Below, piece by piece: positions 1 to 10,235 of a stretch of 64,000 nucleotides of DNA. Within the stretch, counting starts at the first letter, position 1. The number at the start of each line of letters is the position of its first letter. Origin of the DNA: Candidatus Flexifilum affinis (lineage in GTDB: Bacteria > Chloroflexota > Anaerolineae > Aggregatilineales > Phototrophicaceae); NCBI GenBank assembly GCA_016713325.1, contig JADJPJ010000010.1, positions 1-64,000 on the forward strand, in the 5' to 3' direction. A model generated the notes under the pieces. That model did no database searches. It was not told the origin of the DNA and was given only the letters and a program-made list of their open reading frames with translations. The position numbers were made by a program, and so were the translations under genes.

Positions 1-760
1 AGGTGGCATGGTCGATGAAGTCGATCCCAGCCATAATGGCGTTCTTAATCGACTGAGCGTCCCCGGTATGGCACGACGTAAGACGTCCGGGCTTGTGGGC
101 CTTTTCCACAATTGCGCGCATTTCTTCAACCGTGAACTGGCGTCCAACCTGGCTCGGAGATCAGCCGGCCGCCGCCACCGCCAATCGTAGAAGCCCCGTA
201 GATCTTCACCATTGTCCACGCCGGCTCTGAGGTGCAAACCGGGTGCTTCTCGGTGAGCCTCGTCCACCCGCAGTGACCTCAACACCGCGGCTCCTACTTC
301 CCGGCCGGAAGCCACCGGTCTGGGCGATCAGCGGCCCACTCGCGATGACCCGCGGCCCGGCGTATAGCCGTCCCGAATCGCCTCTCTTTCATCGCCACCG
401 CCAGAAACTCACCGGCCTGCGCGTCGCGAACCGTCGTCACGCCCAGATCTGAAGCCAGACTCTCGCAGCGTTAGCGGCTTTGAAGACCCTGGCGGCGATT
501 CATCTCATTCGTCATGTGGGTGACTTCGCTCGCCCCACCGACCGGCTTCTTGAGAAGAAGCAGAAACAGATGGAAGTGGGTGTCAATCAAGCCGGGGATG
601 AGCGTCTGGTCAGGCGCATCGAAACGGTTGCCCCTCAGCATCAATGGTCTCCCCGAGCGCCAATACGCGTCACGTGCCCCATCGACCAGCACGGACATGT
701 TCTGGGGCAGCGGCGATCCGGTGCCGTCGATCGCTTTCCCACGTTAAAAAGCAGTTTCAC
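1..760 (-). CDS. Amidohydrolase family protein, N-terminal part (frameshifted, runs off left edge)
   Basis: This is a metal-dependent amidohydrolase, a cytoplasmic hydrolase of cyclic amides or related bonds. The first strand reads MKLLFN..GTGSPLPQN and is followed by the metal motif PGLIDTHFHL near residue 65. Near the left edge the reverse strand reads AHKPGRLTSCHTGDAQSIK followed by GIDFIDHAT, the usual second-His and third-His segments. The GTG start at 760 has a clear AAGGAGG 6-8 bases upstream. The reading frame changes several times between 200 and 740, so it cannot be read as one ORF here. It is the last gene of the minus-strand Dpp-type transport operon, which suggests it processes the imported substrate. 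The substrate is not predictable. Confidence 0.7.
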
Positions 761-797
761 GACAATTCCTCCTTGTGGCGTTTCGCAAAGTCTGGCG

Positions 798-1771
798 TCA
801 ATCATTCCTCAGCGACGGATCGAGCGCCGGCCTGATTCCGTCACCCAGGTAGTTGAAGGACAGTAGCGGGATGGGTGAGCGTCAATTCCGGCGAGATAAG
901 CAGATGTGGAAATGAGCGAAAACTCTTCACGCCTTCGGCGATCATGAGTCCCCAGGAAGGCACCGGTTTTTTGTATCCAGGCCCAGATACGACAGGCCAG
1001 CTCTCCAGTATGATGACGCGCGTTCGGGATTCCGGAATTTGATCGCGACCAGAACGGGCGCTGCGATGTTCGGAAGGATATGCCGCATCATGATGTGAAG
1101 GCTTTGTCCCACCGATCGCGCGGGCGGCTGGTGATGAATTCCTTCTTCTTTAGCGCAAGTACCTCGCCGCGTACGATCCGGGATATGGTCAAAAATAAAA
1201 CCAGTCCAAGAGCTATCAGCACGCCCAACGGACCGCCTGTAGAGTCGTTCGTCTGACAGGACAGCCGCCAGTGCGGTATCGGATCCACCCAGGTTTCCTG
1301 GTAGGTAGCTCATGATGATGATGATGAACAAAAGGGATGGGAATGCGTACGGAACGTCGACAACCCGCTGGATCACCAGATCGACCCATCCGCCGAAATA
1401 GCCGGAGACAATCCCGACAGGCACGCCAACCATGATGATCACGAACCGGGCAATGAGGCTCACAAACAGCGAGACCGCGCCCTTGTAGATCAGGCGTGAC
1501 AGTACGTCACGATCGAGCGCATCGGTTCCCAATATGGTAGTCGCTCTTCGATGGCGCAGCGGTTATGGCCGTGAAGTTGACCTCCTTCATAGTCGTACGG
1601 CGCAATCTGCGGCGCGAAGACAGCCATCACGGCCAGAAGCAGGACGATTACCGCGCTTCCGGCAGCGGCTTTGTTCGGCGCGAAACGCCGGACGAATCGC
1701 CAGGTCGGGCTGCGGTGCCAGCCGCGGACGTGCATTGCCGCTACGGCAGGTTTTCCAAGGATGTCCATCAT
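798..1771 (-). CDS. DppC-like peptide/nickel ABC transporter permease (frameshifted)
   Basis: Inner-membrane permease of a family-5 (dipeptide/oligopeptide/nickel) ABC importer. The N-terminal segment FAPNKAAAGSAVIVLLLAV with FAPQIAPYD is the standard first TM of DppC. The central GAVSLFVSLIARFVIIMVG and the coupling region near 1090-1200 follow. The end reads LSFNYLGDGIRPALDPSLRN, the family C-terminus. At least three frame changes (about 1530, 1290 and 960) break it. The start ATGATGG at 1771 overlaps the end of the DppB gene, as in translationally coupled dpp operons. The amidohydrolase follows about 38 bases downstream. Family assignment is secure; whether the gene is functional or damaged by sequence errors is not. 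Confidence 0.75.
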
Positions 1772-2680
1772 TGTCCGAACTTGATCTGGAGGGTCGAGCA
1801 GTGTATAGGCAATGTCGATGATGAAGTTCGCGAACATCACCAACACCGCATAGAGCAGCGTCTAGCCAATGATGACCGGATAGTCGCGTCCGGTGACCGA
1901 CGGGACCGAGTAACGCCCCAATTCCAGGTATGTTCAGAATCGACTCGACAAAAACGACCGTCCCATTAACCAGGCTAACCCCGGCAACGGTGACCACTGA
2001 AATCAGTGCGTTGGGCAGCACATGGCGGATATGGACATTGGTGGACCGCGACCTCTGGCATGGGCTGTGCGCACGTAATCCCGTGACAGAACTTCGCACA
2101 GCCGAGCGCGTATATCGCCATCGTCGCCATTGACCGAGACCAAGCGCAAATCACCGATAATCACACGATCTGAGAAGATGCCATCCCAGCCACCGGTGGG
2201 CAGCCAACCCAGCCGTGAGGGAAACAGAATGACCATCAGAGTTGCAGCAACATAGCTGGGGGTAGAGATTCCCACGACCGAGAGAAATGTGGTCAGATAG
2301 TCCAGGATAGCGGAGCGCCCCGAGCAGCCCCAGAGCTCAGTCCAACGATGACCGCGAAGGTCATCGCCAGTAACCCTAACTGAAGCGACACTGGAAAATG
2401 TTCGATGAGAATGCCGCTGACCGACCGCCCGGCACGGGTATACGAGTCGCCGAGGTCACCGCGTGAGAGTATTCCCACAAGAAGATGAAGTACTGCTCTA
2501 CGATGGGTTTGTCCAACCCGTACTTGGCATCGAGGTTTTGATGACGTGCTGGGGAAGCGGACGCCCCGAATTTGTCCCACGGGCTCCCGGGGTCGCATGC
2601 CGAGAAAGAACGTGATGGTGAAATATCGCGAGCATCGTGGGGATCATCAGCAGCAGTCGACGAAGCACGTAGCCCCTCAA
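1768..2680 (-). CDS. DppB-like peptide/nickel ABC transporter permease (frameshifted)
   Basis: First permease of the same importer. It opens with RGYVLRRLLLMIPTMLAI, the classic DppB N-terminus, from a TTG at 2680. It continues through VGQIRGVRFP and PVSLQLGLLAMTFAVIVGL to VHIRHVLPNALISVVTVAG, VVFVESILNIPGIG and NFIIDIAYTLLDP. The reading frame shifts at about 2600, 2300, 2100 and 1850. At the 3' end the current frame runs straight into DppC. One base less in the CCCTCC run would restore LLDPQIKFGQ-stop overlapping the DppC start ATGA, which argues for an indel rather than a real fusion. The predicted partners are the substrate-binding protein upstream and DppC downstream. No ATPase genes are seen in this operon within the window. 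Confidence 0.75.
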
Positions 2681-2722
2681 GGATCATCCCCCTTTCTGAA
2701 CGTGGCTGCCTTCGAGGAATGT

Positions 2723-2745
2723 GGAGGGCGGTTAGGCCGCCCTCC
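2723..2745 (-). terminator. Hairpin between binding-protein and permease genes
   Basis: A perfect 9-bp stem GGAGGGCGG/CCGCCCTCC with a 5-base loop lies between the substrate-binding protein and dppB, with no U-tract. Such intercistronic hairpins usually protect the upstream binding-protein mRNA or attenuate permease expression. Confidence 0.6.
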
Positions 2746-4389
2746 GACGTCGATTGAGGAACGAACCAGCGGTTGACCTTCAATCCCGGCGGCTGTGCAT
2801 ATCGGAAGATTGTGCCGACCGACGTCGTGGTTTCGATGAAGTTCTCGACATACGGCTGAATCAACCACGTCTGGCTTTCGTAATCGATTGAGATAATCGG
2901 CACATGTTCGTTGATGATCGCCTCGGCCTGCTGGTACATCTCTGCGCGCACTGCCGGATCGCGTTCCTACCAGGGCCGTACGGATGAGATCGATGTAGGC
3001 AGGTCATCAAACCGTGAACGCTTGAGGGAGTTGTCCGGGTCAAACAGGGCATTGTGGAATTCCGCTCGGGTCCTGAATGCCCGCCCAATTCAGGCCATAG
3101 TACCAGGTTGAAGGGCTGCTCGTTACGCGAAATCCGCCAATCGCGGCTGGCTCCCGGCTCAACGGATTCAGGGTGACGTCAATGCCGAGATTGGCCGACC
3201 ACATCGCCTGGAGCGCCTGCATCTCGAGCTGAGGCCGATCAACACCCGATAGGTCACTTCAAATTCAGGAAACCTTCGCCGCCAGCATACCCTGCCTCGG
3301 CCAGGAGCTGCTGCGCCAGTTCGACGTTGTACTGGTATCCAAACGCTTCATCAGGGTTGTGGCTGACGATCTGCGGCGGGCTGAGGCTAATTGCCGGAGC
3401 GTAGGCGCCACGCAGCACGTTGGTCGAGAGCGTTTCGCGGTCAATGGACAGCGAGCAACGCCTGGAGGACACGCACACTCATCGGTCGGCGGGTCCTTGG
3501 TGTCCATCACGAGGATAATCGAACCGGCGATTGGCACCGGAGTGATCATTTCCGCGTACTCCGGGTCAGCCGAAGGCGTGCCAGTTCGCCCCGCGGGTGC
3601 AATCGCAACATCCACCTCACCTGCCTCAAAAGCTGGGACAGCGCTGGTTCCACACGCATCCGCCATGACGACTACTCAATGCGATCCACAACCGGTTGTC
3701 TTTCCAGATGCCGTTGTAGTACGGGTTTTGCTCGAACACCATGCGCTGATGCACCCACTCGACAAGCATGTACGGGCCATTGCCAACATGATTGCCGGCC
3801 TCCATCCACCGATCACCACATTGTTCAATCAGATCAGTGCGGACGGGCAAGTAGTTTGAGTTGCCGAGATAAGACAGGAAGTAAAGGGGTCGGCTGTTCA
3901 AGCTCCGATGACCAGGGTCAGCTCGTCCGGAGCAGAGGCCAACCTGTTCTGGGTCGGCAATCTCGCCGGATTGTAAGCCTGGCCGTTTCGAACGGGAAGA
4001 ACTCCTGCGCGAATAGGCAGCGGTTGCGGGGGTTCAACTGGCGCAGGAACGACTGGCGGTAGTCTTCCGCAGTAACCGGCTGGCCGTCGCTCCACATCAG
4101 ACCTTCGCGAAGCTTGAATGTGTATGTCAGCCCATCGTCGGAAATCGTCCAGTCTCGGCTGCCAACGGGGTGATTTCCCCTGAGGAACCGGCATCGGCAG
4201 GGGCTCGTAAAGGCTGAAGAACTCCTGGTAGCCGAACCCGCCTTGCGCCGGATCAAGACCGGTCGGCTCGTTGGCCGGCTGACGGAACACGACAGGTTCC
4301 TGGGCAACCAGGTTCGATGGATAGATGGTCAGGACAAGGCTGGTCAGGAGGACCAGCACAACTATCGCTCGGTGTTTCGCCTGCTTCAT
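2735..4389 (-). CDS. Family-5 extracellular substrate-binding protein (frameshifted)
   Basis: Periplasmic or lipid-anchored solute-binding protein of a peptide/nickel-type ABC importer (SBP_bac_5). It starts with a typical secretion signal, MKQAKHRAIVVLVLLTSLV, cleaved near NLVAQ. Family blocks follow in order: EPTGLDPAQGGFGYQEFFSLYEPL, DDGLTYTFKLREGLMWSDGQPVTAEDY, the hinge VGNGPYMLVEWVHQ, and the ILAEAGY-like QQLLAEAGYAGGEGF. The C-terminus reads IDYESQTWLIQPYVENF. The reading frame changes many times along its length. Its start is preceded by GAGGAG. It directly follows an amidohydrolase gene and precedes the permeases, so amidohydrolase and transport genes appear to form one transcription unit. 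The ligand is unknown. Confidence 0.75.
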
Positions 4390-4403
4390 TGTCTTTGCTC
4401 TCC

Positions 4404-5626
4404 TCAACGTGCGAAAAGTCCAACCCTTTCATGCAGACAAATCGAAGTGGCCGCGGAAAGCGAACCACTTCGCTGGATTGTTCCTCAACCATCACGGCAC
4501 TGATCCTGGATAGAGCTTGCAGATCGTCGATGGGTTTTTTGCTGAACAAAGAACAGATCGGCCATGTGATGCGATCTGAAGGAACCAGATTCAACATAAG
4601 GTTTGAGCGCCTGTGCACCATTCTGAGTCGCGGCGCGCAGCACATCAAGTGAACTCAGCCCCACGCGCTGGAAGTTCAGTGCATTCAGAAGCACATTCCC
4701 GGCCTTGGATGCGGCGTTGGTCCCGCAAATGATCTCGACGCCAGCCTCATGGGCCTGTCTCAGCAGCGCAGGGGGGGATTCGCTGCTTACTCACCATGTT
4801 GACAGAGTCTGGCGAAAAACCCCACGCTGGTCCGAATTTCGGCCATCGTGGCGCCGAGAGCAAGATTTGGGGCAAGAGCGATTCCCCGGGCAACCATGAT
4901 CGGGATATAGCGACTCATTTAGGCCGAATGCACAGCCAATCGAACGGACGCCAGCCTGAAGGCGTTGTCAATGGCGGCCGCTGATATCGCCTGGGCATGC
5001 AGATAGCAGCCCGCTTGCCTCGCCTGCGTAACCATCTCCACCAGCTCATCAACTGAGAAGACAAGGCGGTGACGGCTGGTTTCGTGAGGATCCGCATGGA
5101 ACTCAAGCGGAACATCCGCGTAGAGGACGATTCTTTCCGCCCCCTGCTTAATCAGTTCGCGGACGGCCCGCCGCGCCTCGTCAACGCCACTGACTTCGCG
5201 AACACCATACAGTGCGCCGAAGTTCGACATGCCAGCCGGGACCAGCGGGGACAGCGCGGGATAGATGCGCGGGCCAATCAGGCGGCCCTCTGCTATCGAC
5301 TTGCCGAGATCAAGGTCCAACCGATCGATGCCGCCCATACTGGCCGCGCTCGTCACCCCAGAGTCCAGCCATTTCTGAGAGAGCTGTTTGGCATGCCAGA
5401 CGCCGGTGCCATAGCCGGCAGGCCGCGTGCCATCTTCATTAACGCCGACCGGCGCAAGAAATGCGGTATCGACCAACCCGGGCACACAAAAATCGCTAGA
5501 AAAGTCAACGACTTCGAGATCCGAATAGAGATGCGACGCGCGCTCGAACCCGAGGATTCGCCCATCCTCGATGAGAAGATACTCCCCGGCGTGATAATTA
5601 ACGCCGTTCGAGAGTGAGATCGACAT
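4404..5626 (-). CDS. Amidohydrolase-like protein lacking the HxH metal motif (frameshifted)
   Basis: Amidohydrolase-fold protein. The N-terminal part is one open frame from MSISLSNGVNYHAGEYL (start 5626) through LIEDGRILGFE, and a beta-barrel segment leads into FCVPGLVDTAFLAPVGVNED. In ordinary relatives this position reads PGLIDxHxH; here both metal-binding histidines are absent in an undisturbed frame. HAQAISAAAIDNAFRLA corresponds to the third-His region. After 4919 the frame breaks, and the C-terminus reads LSSLDVLRAATQNGAQAL and HMADLF. The probable stop at 4404 lies just before the substrate-binding protein start. The upstream amidohydrolase gene overlaps its start. It may be a non-metal paralogue or an inactive subunit. 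Confidence 0.65.
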
Positions 5627-6924
5627 AGCCTGCCGCGAGTATCGCAGACCTAGCCATGATGCCCCCCTTTGCCCCCTTCCCATCACAGTCCTGTGGACGC
5701 GCGGCGATCTTCCCACCTTTGACAACTGCGGTGATCTGCCGGATGTTGTGAATGTCTAAGAGAGGATCACCCGCCAGAAGTGCAAGGTCTGCGAACTTGC
5801 CTTTCTCCAACGTCCCCATTTTCTCCCCTGCGATCCGAGCGAGTGAGCGCCGCTGCGCGTTGCGGCAACCAGAGCATGCATCGGGCTGATGTCAACTGCA
5901 TCAACCAACAATTCGACCTCATCGTAGTACATCATGCCATCGATGATGCTGTCTGTTCCGGTCGCGATCGTTACCCCGGCATCAAACGCTTTGCGCAGCA
6001 TGGCGATCTGCCTGTCCCACCTTCGGCGAGAGAATTCCAGTGTAGACAGCGGGCATATCGAGATCATCACCGTGGACCATTTGGAAATAGGCCACAGCCA
6101 GAGTAGGGACCAGTGTTGCACCCGTTTCAGAAACAGCGAAATGCACTCGTCATCCAGATCGGTGCCATGTTCGATGGTGTCCACACCACCCCGAAGCGCA
6201 AGCTTGATTCCAAACGTGGGGAGCAACATGTGCAGCAACAGTACGCCCAATCTTGTGGGCCTCGTCGCAGGCTGCCGCAACTCGTCGACGGTGAGCGGAA
6301 CTCCATCGACCAGGATCGGGGGCACCTTTTGGCATCGCCAGTACGCGCGTCAGGTAGTCGGCGACGTTTGCCTCAAGCAGAGTGGTGCAATACGGTTTGA
6401 TGACATCAGCGCCCCGTTGAAGATGATTGCGAGCAAAACGGCGTGCTTCGTCTGCGCCGTTGATCTCTTCCTTCATGAAATCCCAGGGCGTGCGGCGCCG
6501 CCAGACATCGTCATCATGCGCCCAGCGCAGACCATTCGCGGCCCCGGGAGCGCGTGCTTGCTCCAACGTCGCGCAGTTCAATGTCCAGGTCGAACGGCGT
6601 CCCTACCAGACGTGCGGTCGTCACCCCTGGTAGAGCCATTCTTCAGCATTGTCAAAGCCGGCCAAAAGCATAGCGACCTTGTTCGGCTGCAAAGCATTCT
6701 GTTGGAACCCGCTTCGTTGATGTAGCAAAAATGCGTGTGGACATCGATGAAACCAGGGATGACCACTCCATCCGTCAGATCCAGAACTTCTGCTTCGATC
6801 CCTCAAATTCCGACTGAGGTCCAAGATCTGTGATCATCCCGTCGTTGACCAGCAGCGACCAATCCGACTTGAGCGGGACGCCTGTACCATCGAGCAGCTT
6901 GGATGTCTTGATTAACGTCTGCAT
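5598..6924 (-). CDS. Amidohydrolase with intact metal motif (frameshifted)
   Basis: Metal-dependent amidohydrolase, the first gene of the minus-strand operon. The start is ATG 6924 (MQTLIKTSKLLDGTG); the usual PGFIDVHTHF metal motif lies near residue 60. The middle reads KPYCTTLLEANVADYLTRVLAMPKG. The third-His/Asp region is GVDTIEHGTDLDDECISLFL, then GVTIATGTDSI, which carries the final catalytic Asp. The C-terminus reads MGTLEKGKFADLALLAGDPL and the barrel strand ITAVVKGGKI. Frame changes occur near 6760, 6580, 6320 and 5800. The frame then continues past the expected end to 5598, overlapping the next amidohydrolase, so a stop codon has probably been lost. Together with its two neighbours it suggests breakdown of an imported amide. 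Confidence 0.7.
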
Positions 6925-6967
6925 GGCTCGCTAGCCCCTATGTTTCGTCTCGGGAAAGCGTGATGAG

Positions 6968-7594
6968 TCAATTGTCGGGGCGGTGTTCCAGCACCCAACG
7001 CTCTAGCAGCGGGGAAAGCCTTTCAACAAAGGCCTCTTCGGTAAATGTTTCCGGTTCCAATCTAGAATGAATAATCAGGCCGTCGATCAGCGCCATGATG
7101 CTGACAGCGATCACGTCCGGCTCGCCTACCAATTGTTGGCCACGGTATTCGTCGGACAACACGATCATTTCTGTGATCAGGTTGCGCCATTCAGCATGGA
7201 TTTCAGCAAGCAGGATGCCGATCTTCTCGTTCCCAGGGCGCAGACCTGCCATCATGACCTGGAGAAGAAAGAGCTGCTGAGATGGATCCGAGCGGATGAT
7301 CGCGGAGAACGACCGCTTGATCCACTCCGCAAGCGAAACATGGCCTTTCCAATTGCCTAAGCGCTCGATATTCGCCTGTGTTCGCTGGCGAATGATCTCA
7401 GCACAAACCTTCTTTGGAGGCAAAGTGATAGTAAACGGCCCCTTAGTCACGTTGACCGCTGCCGCGATGTCGCCAATGCTGGCACCGTCGTAGCCCTTTT
7501 CGCCAATCAGGCGCACGCCAGCGTCTATGAGCGCCTGGCGGGTTTGAAGGTCGGTGCCTTGATCAACCCCCCCTTTAGTTTTCAATCTACACAT
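6968..7594 (-). CDS. TetR family transcriptional regulator
   Basis: DNA-binding repressor, about 208 residues from the ATG at 7594. The N-terminal HTH reads TRQALIDAGVRLIGEKGYDGASIGDIAAAVNVTKG, followed by an all-helical ligand domain. The residues just after the HTH read PFTITLPPKKVCAEIIR. Shifting one base for eleven codons restores the family consensus YYHFASKE. So two compensating one-base indels in G runs lie at about 7414-7440. It is divergent from nothing immediate but sits head-on to a long palindrome at 7659-7694, its likely operator. It probably controls the amidohydrolase/importer operon that starts 44 bases downstream of its stop. Confidence 0.85.
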   Translation of the reverse strand: MCRLKTKGGVDQGTDLQTRQALIDAGVRLIGEKGYDGASIGDIAAAVNVTKGPFTITLPPKKVCAEIIRQRTQANIERLGNWKGHVSLAEWIKRSFSAIIRSDPSQQLFLLQVMMAGLRPGNEKIGILLAEIHAEWRNLITEMIVLSDEYRGQQLVGEPDVIAVSIMALIDGLIIHSRLEPETFTEEAFVERLSPLLERWVLEHRPDN

Positions 7595-7658
7595 CCCGTA
7601 TCGCGTTGTAGAGCAAAACATCTATTTTCGCGGGCGGCCGTGCGAGTGCAAGAGTGGA

Positions 7659-7694
7659 GACATCCACATACTGACCGTATAGTATGTTGATGTC
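7659..7694. promoter_or_regulatory. 36-bp palindrome, candidate TetR operator
   Basis: The arms GACATC-CA-CATACT and AGTATG-TT-GATGTC match at 13 of 14 positions around the 8-base centre GACCGTAT. It lies 65 bases upstream of the tetR start. Its position and symmetry fit autoregulation by a TetR dimer pair. Confidence 0.6.
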
Positions 7695-7789
7695 TCATTG
7701 TAGTGATTCTTTCATTTCGATGTCAATTACTGAGCAATCCGCTGGCAAGTAGCCGGGAACAGGGATCATTCTCAAATATCGCTAGACGT

Positions 7790-7978
7790 GTAGTAGCAAC
7801 AAATCTAACCTCAGTCAATCACGAAAGTTCTATCAATAGCTGTGTGTTTGAGCCAGCCTCACCCCAGAAATTGAACGACTCTTTGCCCCTCTCCGCACGG
7901 AGAGAGGCGGTTGAGCGCAGCGAAACCGGGTGAGGTGAAGCAATCCGTGATTCACTGAGGTTAGATTTTTGCTACTAC
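7790..7978. mobile_element. MITE-like inverted-repeat element (189 bp)
   Basis: Two 33-34-bp terminal inverted repeats (outer ends GTAGTAGCAA and TTGCTACTAC, both containing ATCTAACCTCAGT) differ at about three positions. They enclose about 120 bp with no ORF. The interior holds a second, imperfect inverted repeat (CTCTCCGCACGGAGAG core, flanked by CCTCACCC and GGGTGAGG). It carries no transposase. A single end of the same type is present at 41436-41460. It sits between tetR and the iclR promoter. Confidence 0.6.
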
Positions 7979-8027
7979 AGGTTTTTGTAAGTTGCGCATA
8001 CAGCATTTGTAAAGGTACAATTCGTGC

Positions 8028-8060
8028 TATAATGATGAACAGTGTTCATATATATGAACA
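8028..8060 (+). promoter_or_regulatory. iclR promoter (-10 TATAAT) with overlapping palindromic operator
   Basis: TATAAT at 8028-8033 is immediately followed by ATGAACAGTGTTCAT (8034-8048), which overlaps the perfect 18-bp palindrome TGTTCATATATATGAACA (8043-8060). The palindromes sit on the expected transcription start, which fits autorepression by IclR. A matching palindrome lies before the importer genes at 10315-10332. Confidence 0.6.
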
Positions 8061-8098
8061 ACGTGTCTCACAATGGTGCATATCTCTGGAAGGTTTTT

Positions 8099-8902
8099 GT
8101 GTCTCGCGAAGAAAACAAATCGTTTGTGCCAACTATCGAACGCACTTTTCGCATTCTTGAGGCGCTAGCGGCCAACGTGAACGGTTGTGGCATTTCTGAA
8201 CTCAGCAATGAGCTCGGCATCGCCAAAAGCACCACATTCAATATCCTTGCCACGCTGACCGAACTGGGCTACATCTATCGCAGCGATGGTGACAACAAGT
8301 TTCATCTCAGCCTGAAGCTTTTCTCGCTTGGCAGCACCGTTGTGGAGCGCCTGGATTTACGCCGAATATCTGCCTCGATTTTGCAGGAACTCGTCGACGC
8401 GACCGGCGAGACGGCCAACCTCGGCACCATACAGGGGGATGAAGCAGTCTATATTGAATGCTTGTCAGGCCCTCATCCCGTCACGGTGAATACCTGGCCA
8501 GGGAAGCGACTGCCCCTGCATTCGACTGCTTTAGGCAAAGCGCTGCTGGCCTGGCTGCCTCAGGATCAGGCGCGTGCCATTCTCTTGACTAGTGACCGGC
8601 AAGACCCTTCCATTGGCATTTCCGCAAGGCTGGATCGATTCCTGTCTGAGCTGGTGTTGGTGCGCGTTCAGCGTTACGCCGTCGACAATGAAGAAGATGC
8701 GATCGGATTGCGCTGTGTGGGCGCACCGATTTTTGATTATACCGGTCAGGTCGTGGCGGCGATCAGCCTGACGGCACCGACCCAGCGGATGCCCCTTGAA
8801 CAGATTCCCGAAACGGCTGTGCTGGTCGTCGCCAGCGCGCAACGAATATCGCGTCGGCTCGGATTCGCACCCGAGTTACACGGTCAGGCTTCTAGCACCT
8901 AA
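8099..8902 (+). CDS. IclR family transcriptional regulator
   Basis: Ligand-responsive DNA-binding regulator, 267 residues. A winged HTH covers about residues 10-70 (VPTIERTFRILEALA; GISELSNELGIAKSTTFNIL). The IclR effector domain follows (GETANLGTIQGDEAVYIECL, PLHSTALGKALLAWL, then IGLRCVGAPIFDYTGQVVAA). I place the start at the GTG at 8099 because GGAAGG lies 6 bases upstream and the domain begins 10 residues later. A GTG at 8042 is also in frame but lies inside the operator. It heads the plus-strand operon with the aminotransferase 15 bases downstream. It is expected to repress or activate that operon according to the imported substrate. Confidence 0.9.
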   Translation: MSREENKSFVPTIERTFRILEALAANVNGCGISELSNELGIAKSTTFNILATLTELGYIYRSDGDNKFHLSLKLFSLGSTVVERLDLRRISASILQELVDATGETANLGTIQGDEAVYIECLSGPHPVTVNTWPGKRLPLHSTALGKALLAWLPQDQARAILLTSDRQDPSIGISARLDRFLSELVLVRVQRYAVDNEEDAIGLRCVGAPIFDYTGQVVAAISLTAPTQRMPLEQIPETAVLVVASAQRISRRLGFAPELHGQASST

Positions 8903-8916
8903 GCAGCGGAGGAAAG

Positions 8917-10235
8917 ATGGCCAGATACCGAATGTCGGATTCACTGACGGAGCGCGCCAAGCGATCGCTTGCGGGGGGTGTCAGCAGCAACGTCCGCGCG
9001 AGTGGCCAGCCAATCTATTTCAAACACGCCGAGGGCTGCCGGATGGTTGATGTAGACGGCAACGTCTACCTCGATTACACGCTGGCCCAGGGTCCCATGC
9101 TTCTGGGGCACAGCCCGGCAGTGGTGCTGGACGCGGTCCAGCGGGCGATGCAACAGGGGCAGCTCTACGCTGGGCAGCACGAAATGGAGATCGAACTTGC
9201 AGAGAAGATCCAGTCGATCGTTCCGTGCGCCGAGTTGGTCCGCTTCAGCAATTCCGGATCAGAAGCAGTGCATGCAGCAGTGCGCCTGGCGCGCGCCCAC
9301 ACCGGACGGGAGAAGATTCTCAGGTTCGAAGGCCACTATCATGGTTGGTATGACGATCAACTGATTAGTGTCCAGCCGCCGGTGGACAAGGCCGGAGAGC
9401 GCTCACATCCGAAACCAGTGCTCGCAACTGCCGGGCAGGCCTACCATGTCCTGGATACCACCATTGTCGCTGCATGGAACGATGCGGATCTTCTGCGTGA
9501 GGTCATTGAACGGCATGCGCACGAGCTTGCGGCGGTGGTGATGGAGCCGGTGATGTGCAATGTTGGCTGCATCCCGCCGCTGCCCGGCTATCTGGCGGAG
9601 GTGCGAGCGCTCTGCTCAGCGCATGGCATTGTGCTGATCTTCGATGAGGTCATCACGGGTTTCCGATTGGGTTTAGGGGGCGCAGGGCTACTTTGGCGTC
9701 ACGCCCGACCTGGCGACCTCGCCAAGGCGCTGGCAAACGGCTTTTCAATGAGTTGTTTGGCAGGCAGACGGGAATTCATGGAGCACATCGCGACGCAGCA
9801 GGTCAATCATTCCGGTACCTACAACTCGAATGTGATGGTGACGGCAGCGGCGTTGGCAGCCCTTTCTGAGCTCGAACATAGTGCCGATGAAGTCTATCCA
9901 CGCTTGCACCGGTTGGGAGGCATACTCGCAAACCGGACTACGCGAGCTGGCGCGCGCACTTGGCCTGAACGTTCTCATTCAGGGAATTGGCCCGGTTTTT
10001 CATCTCGCGTTCACCAACCAGACTGCCATCACGGATTATCGCAGTTTCCTTGCATCGGATCCCTCAACTTGGCGTGTGGTTTGCATCTGCTTTGCTGGAA
10101 AGAGGTATCCGCATTTTGCCGCGCGGACTGTGGTATCTGTCGGCAGCGCACACTGAAGAAGACATCGCCCTCACACTGGAGACGGTCAGGGACGTGTGGA
10201 CAGTAATGATGGAGCAGAATCTTCTGGTCCGTTAG
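8917..10235 (+). CDS. Class-III aminotransferase, glutamate-1-semialdehyde mutase-like (frameshifted)
   Basis: PLP-dependent fold-type I enzyme resembling glutamate-1-semialdehyde 2,1-aminomutase. Visible blocks are GGVSSNVRASGQPIYF, DVDGNVYLDYTLAQGPMLLGH, the PLP phosphate-binding SNSGSEAVHAAVRLARAHTG and FEGHYHGWYDD. The aspartate motif IFDEVITGFR and the Schiff-base lysine in KALANGF follow. Two indels surround the stretch between these last two (about 9680-9725; one shift restores GYFGVTPDLAT), and two more lie near 9940-10060. The end at 10235 comes from the third frame (GIRILPRGLWYLSAAHTEEDI). Given the catabolic context it is more likely an omega-type amine transaminase or racemase-like enzyme than a haem-pathway enzyme. 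Confidence 0.75.

Noticed and set aside
1490..1846. DppB-DppC fusion through the continuous minus-strand frame
   Set aside because: A one-base correction restores a normal DppB end overlapping the DppC start, so the continuity is best explained by an indel.
7860..7935. CRISPR-like or terminator structure in CTCTCCGCACGGAGAG
   Set aside because: It is a single inverted repeat inside the MITE-like element, without spacers, repetition or a U-tract.
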